The notes under the pieces were generated by a model, which was not told the origin of the DNA, searched no databases, and saw only the letters and a program-made list of their open reading frames with translations. Source: Pararoseomonas baculiformis (GTDB lineage Bacteria; Pseudomonadota; Alphaproteobacteria; Acetobacterales; Acetobacteraceae). Taken from it: DNA of 64,000 nt. Location of the stretch: contig NZ_JAGIZB010000005.1 in NCBI RefSeq assembly GCF_017813395.1, positions 186,001 to 250,000 on the forward strand, given 5' to 3'. The translations under genes and the position numbers were made by a program. Below, piece by piece: positions 59,453 through 64,000 of the stretch (within the stretch, counting starts at the first letter, position 1; each line of letters starts with the position of its first letter).

Positions 59453-62400
59453 TCAGCCCCGTTCCAGCGCCCGCAGCGCCACCGCCACGGCGGCCATCTC
59501 GCCCTGTACCGCCGCCTCCCGCGCCAGGCGAACAGCGGGTTCGGAGGGTTGCGGCGCCTCGCCGGCCAGGATGGCGCGGGCGATCCGGGTCTGCAGTGCG
59601 CCCAGGTCCTCCAGCAGCGCCGCCCGGGCGCGTGGGCCATAGGTGCCGGGGGCCGGCGCGGCCCGGGCGGCGGCGCGCAGCGCTTCCAGCCCGAAATCGC
59701 GCCCGGCGGCATCCCAGGCCGCCGCAGCCTCGGCCGGCGCCACCCCCGCCGCCGCGGCAAGGCGAACGATGCCGATGGCCGCGGAGAGCGAGGGCGCCCC
59801 GCCCACCAGGCGGGAGGCCGGGTCCGGCAAGGGTCCCTGCGGCACCGCCACCGCGGAAACCAGGGCGGCCACGCCGGGGCGCAGCAGCGCTTCCGCATCG
59901 CCCAGCGGGCTGGCCGTGTCGTCCAGCAGGGCGCGCGCCGCGTCCTCATGCAGGCGGCGGATGGTCAGCAGGGCCGCGCGCTTCGCCTCCACCGGCACCA
60001 GGGCATCGTCCAGCGTTTCCGCCGCCTCGTTGATGCTGAAGAGCCGGTCCGCCAGCCAGGCGGCGCGCGCCACGTCGGCGGGCTCCGCCTCGGCCGCCAG
60101 CCGGGCAAGGCCGGCCGGGCCCAGGCGGTTGGCGGCGGCATTGGCCAGCATGGTCGAGATCAGGTTGCGCCGGAGCCGGTGCCCCTCGATCAGCTCGGGG
60201 AAGCGCTCCTGCAGGGGCTTCGGGAAGTAGCTCCGCAGCATGGGCAGGAAGGCCGGGTCGTCGGGCAGCCCGCTTTCCTCGATGGCATCGGTCAGCCAGA
60301 GCTTCGTCACCGGAAGGAGCGCAGCGATCTCCGGCCGGGTCAGCGCATCACCCTGCCCGATCCGCTCCGTCATCCGGGCGGCGGAGGGCAGGCCCAGCAC
60401 CGAGCGGTCCAGCAACCCTTCCAGTTCCAGCCGCGACATGAGCGAGGCCTGGGCGGGCAAGGCTTCCGGCCCCGCAGCCTGTTCCAGCGACACGGCGGCG
60501 AATTGCGCGGCATTGTCGGCCAGCACCAGCTCCGCGACCTCGTCGGTCATGGATTCCAGCAGGTCGTCGCGCTGCCGCCGGGTCAGCCGCCCGCCACGCT
60601 CAGCCTCGGCGAGCAGGATCTTGATGTTCACCTCATGGTCGGAGGTGCTGACGCCCGCGGAGTTGTCGAGCGCATCGGTGTTGAGCGCCACGCCGGCCCG
60701 CGCGGCCTCGATGCGCCCGGCCTGGGTGATGGCGAGATTCGCGCCCTCCCCCAGCACGCGGGCGCGGATCTCCTGGCCGTTGACCCGCAGCGCATCATTC
60801 GCGCGGTCCCCGGCCTCGGCATGGGATTCCGTGCCCGCCTTCACATAGGTGCCGATGCCGCCGAAATAGAGCAGGTCCACCGGCGCCTTCAGGATGGCGC
60901 GCATCACCGCCGCCGGCTCCGCGCGCTCCTCCTGGATGCCGAGCAGCGCCCGCGCCTGGGGCGAGAGCGGGATGAACTTGGCATTGCGCGGGAAGACGCC
61001 GCCGCCTTCGCTCACCAGCCGCACGTCGTAATCCGCCCAGGAGGAGCGGGGCAGCCTGAACAGCCGCTCGCGCTCCGCGAAGGAGGTCTCCGGGTTCGGG
61101 TCGGGGTCGATGAAGATGTGGCGGTGGTCGAACGCCGCCACCAGCCGCGTCTGACGCGAGATCAGCAAACCGTTGCCGAACACGTCGCCCGACATGTCGC
61201 CCACGCCGGCGCAGGTGAAGGGATCGCGCTGGATGTCGAGGCCGAGCTCGGCGAAGTGCCGCGCGATCATCACCCAGGCGCCGCGCGCCGTGATGCCCAT
61301 CTCCTTGTGGTCATAGCCGGCGGAGCCGCCCGAGGCGAAGGCATCGCCCAACCAGAAGCCGTATTCGATCGAGAGCGCGTTCGCGATGTCGGAGAAGGTG
61401 GCCGTTCCCTTGTCCGCGGCCGCGACAATATAGGGATCGTCCCCGTCGCGCCGCACCACATTCGCCGGCGGCAGGATGGAGCCGTCCACGCCGTAATTGT
61501 CGGTCACGTCCAGCATCGCGCGGATCAGCGTCTTGTAGGCGGCGATGCCGGCGGCCATGAAGGCCTCCCGGTCGCTCGCGGGCGGGACATGGCCCTTCAG
61601 GATGAAGCCGCCCTTCGCGCCCGTGGGCACGATGATGACGTTCTTCAGCCGCTGCGCCTTCATCAGCCCCAGGATTTCCGTGCGGAAATCCTCGCGCCGG
61701 TCGGACCAGCGGATGCCGCCGCGCGCCACGGGGCCCGCGCGCAGGTGGCAGCCCTCCATGTGCATGGCGGAGACGAAGATCTCCCGCCACGGCCGCGGGT
61801 CCGGCATGTCGCCCGCCCGCGCGCTTTCGAACTTCAGGGAAAGGTAGTCCTTGCCCTGGAAGTAGTTGGTGCGCAGCACGCCATCCAGCGCGATGCGCAG
61901 GCGGGAGAGGATGCGGTCCGTGTCCGGATCGGCCACGCCCTCGATCAGCGCGGACCAGTCCGCCAGGGCACGCGCCTCGGCTGCCTCGCGCTCCGTGGCC
62001 GCCGGATCGAAGCGCGCGTTGAACAGGGCCACCAGGATGCGCGCGGCGTCCGGGTTCGCGGCCAGCGCGGCCTCCACCGCGGGCTGCGGGAAGGCGAAGC
62101 CCACCTGCTTGCACCAGCGGAACAGGGCGCGCAGCAGCCAGGCCTCCCGCCAGGTGATCCCGGCGCGCAGCACCAGCCGGTTGAACCCATCGGCCTCCGC
62201 CCGCCCGCCCAGCAGGGCGGAGAGCGCGTCCAGCAGCTCGTCGAACCGGTCCTCCGGCGCGTCCACGCCGGATTCCACGCCATAGACATGCAGCGCCACC
62301 GGATCCGCGCCCTGGGGCGCGAGGCGCCAGGGCTGCTCCTCGATGGCCCGGAGATCCAGGCTCTCGAAAAGCGGCAGCATGTCGGCCAGGGCCAGCTTGT

Positions 62401-64000
62401 TCCCGGGGGAGGCGAGGCGCAGCACCAGGCGGCGCGCCCCCTCGCCCGGTGCATGGGCGATGAAGGCCACCGGCCCGCCCGTCGAGAGGGCGGATTCGGC
62501 CAGGCGCAGGTCGGCCACGCCCTGGGACGGGGTGGCCACCTCCGGATAGGCCGCGGGGAAGGCACCGGACCAGCGAGCGGAAAGCCGCGCGCCCTCCGCC
62601 TCCCCGGCCTCCTCGGCCAGGGCCTCGGCCAGGGCTTCCGGGAAGCCCCGGGCGGCGCGGGTGATCGCCTTTTCCAGCGCCGCCATGTCCACGTCGGGCA
62701 TGGTTTCGGGCCGGGTGCCGATCACGTAGTGCACGCGGGCCAGGGGGGTGTCGCCCAACGCGATGTAGAAGGCCGACAGCCGGCCATTGAAGCTGGAGGC
62801 GAGGATGCGCCCCACCCGTTCCCGGAGACGGGTGTCGAAGCTCTCCCGCGGGAGCCACACGATGGCGGAGACGAAGCGGCCGAAGGGATCGCGCCGCAGG
62901 GTCATGGCAGGGCGCGGGCGGATCGCCAGGTCCACCGCCACGCGGGCGCCGGCCAGGATGTCGGCCTCCTCGGCCTGGAACAGCTCGTCGCGCGGCCAGG
63001 TATCCAGCACGGAGAGGAAGGTCCGGGCGTCATGGCTGTCCGGCGCGGCGCCGGAAGCGGCGAGGATGCGCCGCACCTTCGGCGCCAGCCAGGGGATGGA
63101 GCGGGGGTTGCGGTTATAGGCGGTGGCGGCGAAGAGCCCCATGAAGAGCCGCACGCCCGTCACCCGCCCATCCGGGGCGAAGATGCGGGTGGCCACCACG
63201 TCGGCATGGCTCGGCCGGTGCACCCGCACGCGCAGATTGCCCTTGGCCACCGTCAGCGCCACCGGCTGTGCCAGGGAGGCGCGCACCGCGTCCGGCACGG
63301 CGGAGAGGTCGCGCAGCGCGTCGAAAACCGCCACCTCCGGGTCCCGCAGCAATCCCAGCCCGTCCTCGGCCGTGATCGGGCCCGATTCGGGGAAGCGGAC
63401 GAGCCGGTGGCCCAGCAGGACGAAATTGTCCTCCGCCAGCCAGCGCAGGAAGGCCGTCGCCTCCGCGCCATCCGCCGCCGGGGCCATCTCCAGCTCGGCC
63501 TCGGTCAGGCGGGAGAGCATGGCGCCGAAATCGCCCACGGCCAGGCGCACCTCGGCCATGGCGCGGGCCAGCGCCGCCTCCACCCCCGGCCAGTCGGCCG
63601 CCGGGGGAGCGCCGGCACCCAGGCGGCGGACGGCGCCCGGGGCGATCTCGATCCGCATCATGCTCTCATTCGGCCCGCCCGGCACCGCGGGGCCGATCCG
63701 GGTCAGCTGCCCGGCCGAATCGCGGGTCGCGGCGAGAATCGGGTGCAGCAGGCGCCGCACCCCCCGGCCCGAGAGGGTGAGGGCCGCGAGCGCGCTGTCC
63801 ACCAGGAAGGGCATGTCGTCGGTGACGATCTCGGCCACGGCCCCCGCACCCCGGCCATCGGCCTGGGGCAGCGCCAGGCGCAGCTTGCTCTCGCCCTTGC
63901 GCCGCTGCCCCGCCAGGGCATGGAGGGAGGCGGCATCGGCGGCCAGCAGCTCCGGTGCCATTTCCGCCAGTTCGGTCAGGGGGATAGCGGCGCCCAGCGC
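59453..64000 (-). CDS. gdhB: NAD-dependent glutamate dehydrogenase, large class (5' end outside window)
   Basis: At least 1515 residues, open to the right edge; the normal length is about 1600, so most is present. It oxidises glutamate to 2-oxoglutarate with NAD. The catalytic core is marked by HMEGCHLRAGPVARGGIRWS, SDRREDFRTEILGL and VPTGAKGGFILKGH, then GVGDMSGDVFGNG. The large N-terminal part carries ACT-like regulatory segments. The ATG at 63961 is probably internal, since the frame continues upstream without a stop. The gene is monocistronic as far as seen. Confidence 0.94.
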   Translation of the reverse strand, partial: ALGAAIPLTELAEMAPELLAADAASLHALAGQRRKGESKLRLALPQADGRGAGAVAEIVTDDMPFLVDSALAALTLSGRGVRRLLHPILAATRDSAGQLTRIGPAVPGGPNESMMRIEIAPGAVRRLGAGAPPAADWPGVEAALARAMAEVRLAVGDFGAMLSRLTEAELEMAPAADGAEATAFLRWLAEDNFVLLGHRLVRFPESGPITAEDGLGLLRDPEVAVFDALRDLSAVPDAVRASLAQPVALTVAKGNLRVRVHRPSHADVVATRIFAPDGRVTGVRLFMGLFAATAYNRNPRSIPWLAPKVRRILAASGAAPDSHDARTFLSVLDTWPRDELFQAEEADILAGARVAVDLAIRPRPAMTLRRDPFGRFVSAIVWLPRESFDTRLRERVGRILASSFNGRLSAFYIALGDTPLARVHYVIGTRPETMPDVDMAALEKAITRAARGFPEALAEALAEEAGEAEGARLSARWSGAFPAAYPEVATPSQGVADLRLAESALSTGGPVAFIAHAPGEGARRLVLRLASPGNKLALADMLPLFESLDLRAIEEQPWRLAPQGADPVALHVYGVESGVDAPEDRFDELLDALSALLGGRAEADGFNRLVLRAGITWREAWLLRALFRWCKQVGFAFPQPAVEAALAANPDAARILVALFNARFDPAATEREAAEARALADWSALIEGVADPDTDRILSRLRIALDGVLRTNYFQGKDYLSLKFESARAGDMPDPRPWREIFVSAMHMEGCHLRAGPVARGGIRWSDRREDFRTEILGLMKAQRLKNVIIVPTGAKGGFILKGHVPPASDREAFMAAGIAAYKTLIRAMLDVTDNYGVDGSILPPANVVRRDGDDPYIVAAADKGTATFSDIANALSIEYGFWLGDAFASGGSAGYDHKEMGITARGAWVMIARHFAELGLDIQRDPFTCAGVGDMSGDVFGNGLLISRQTRLVAAFDHRHIFIDPDPNPETSFAERERLFRLPRSSWADYDVRLVSEGGGVFPRNAKFIPLSPQARALLGIQEERAEPAAVMRAILKAPVDLLYFGGIGTYVKAGTESHAEAGDRANDALRVNGQEIRARVLGEGANLAITQAGRIEAARAGVALNTDALDNSAGVSTSDHEVNIKILLAEAERGGRLTRRQRDDLLESMTDEVAELVLADNAAQFAAVSLEQAAGPEALPAQASLMSRLELEGLLDRSVLGLPSAARMTERIGQGDALTRPEIAALLPVTKLWLTDAIEESGLPDDPAFLPMLRSYFPKPLQERFPELIEGHRLRRNLISTMLANAAANRLGPAGLARLAAEAEPADVARAAWLADRLFSINEAAETLDDALVPVEAKRAALLTIRRLHEDAARALLDDTASPLGDAEALLRPGVAALVSAVAVPQGPLPDPASRLVGGAPSLSAAIGIVRLAAAAGVAPAEAAAAWDAAGRDFGLEALRAAARAAPAPGTYGPRARAALLEDLGALQTRIARAILAGEAPQPSEPAVRLAREAAVQGEMAAVAVALRALERG

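Overview
The window is 64 kb of dense, very GC-rich bacterial DNA with short intergenic gaps and many overlapping stop/start junctions. The content (large NAD-dependent glutamate dehydrogenase, a chorismate mutase-like/HisC/TyrA run, MetX-MetW, a TAXI-type TRAP transporter, an ECF41 sigma factor beside a carboxymuconolactone decarboxylase, a partial methionine salvage cluster) fits an alphaproteobacterium, most like a Roseomonas-type member of the Acetobacteraceae. That assignment is inference. I saw no rRNA, tRNA, CRISPR array or transposase.

Layout. 1-4.3 kb: surface-glycan type genes (a truncated glycosyltransferase/methyltransferase-like fusion, a DUF4214-like protein, an unknown protein, a GT4 glycosyltransferase). 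4.4-10 kb: an electrophile/quinone-detoxification-like region: FMN monooxygenase, LysR regulator and DoxX on the minus strand, divergent from a VOC ring-cleaving dioxygenase, a small esterase and a pirin, with a LysR-type inverted repeat between them. 10-15.7 kb: CorA, methionine salvage mtnB-mtnD-mtnC, TatA, a CHAP lipoprotein, then an ECF41 sigma factor and its CMD partner behind what looks like an exact ECF41 promoter.

15.7-42 kb is the centre of interest. A minus-strand run of twelve genes, nearly all joined by 1-20 base overlaps, begins with a 1730-residue secreted multicopper oxidase. It continues through a beta-propeller protein, two SCO-type copper chaperones and a cytochrome c/periplasmic-binding-protein fusion, and passes directly into type II secretion genes gspG-H-I-J-L-M-C. 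Divergent from it are a 1783-residue RTX protein and then gspO-E-F-D-K. Together these form a nearly complete type II secretion system wrapped around a giant copper oxidase and its maturation factors. My inference is a dedicated export machine for a copper-loaded, possibly Mn(II)-oxidising, extracellular enzyme, since type II systems export folded proteins and copper must be loaded first in the periplasm. A PEP-CTERM protein and a lytic transglycosylase follow.

44-50 kb: housekeeping amino-acid genes (metX-metW with a small partner; chorismate mutase-like, hisC, tyrA). 49.8-50.1 kb holds a cluster of strong inverted repeats. 50-64 kb: a flavin-type stress protein, DedA, an ArnT-like membrane glycosyltransferase, a Pro/Gly-rich mini-protein, a TAXI-TRAP transporter, a one-helix mini-protein, an MFS exporter, an HD hydrolase, a YciI-like protein, and a glutamate dehydrogenase cut by the window end.
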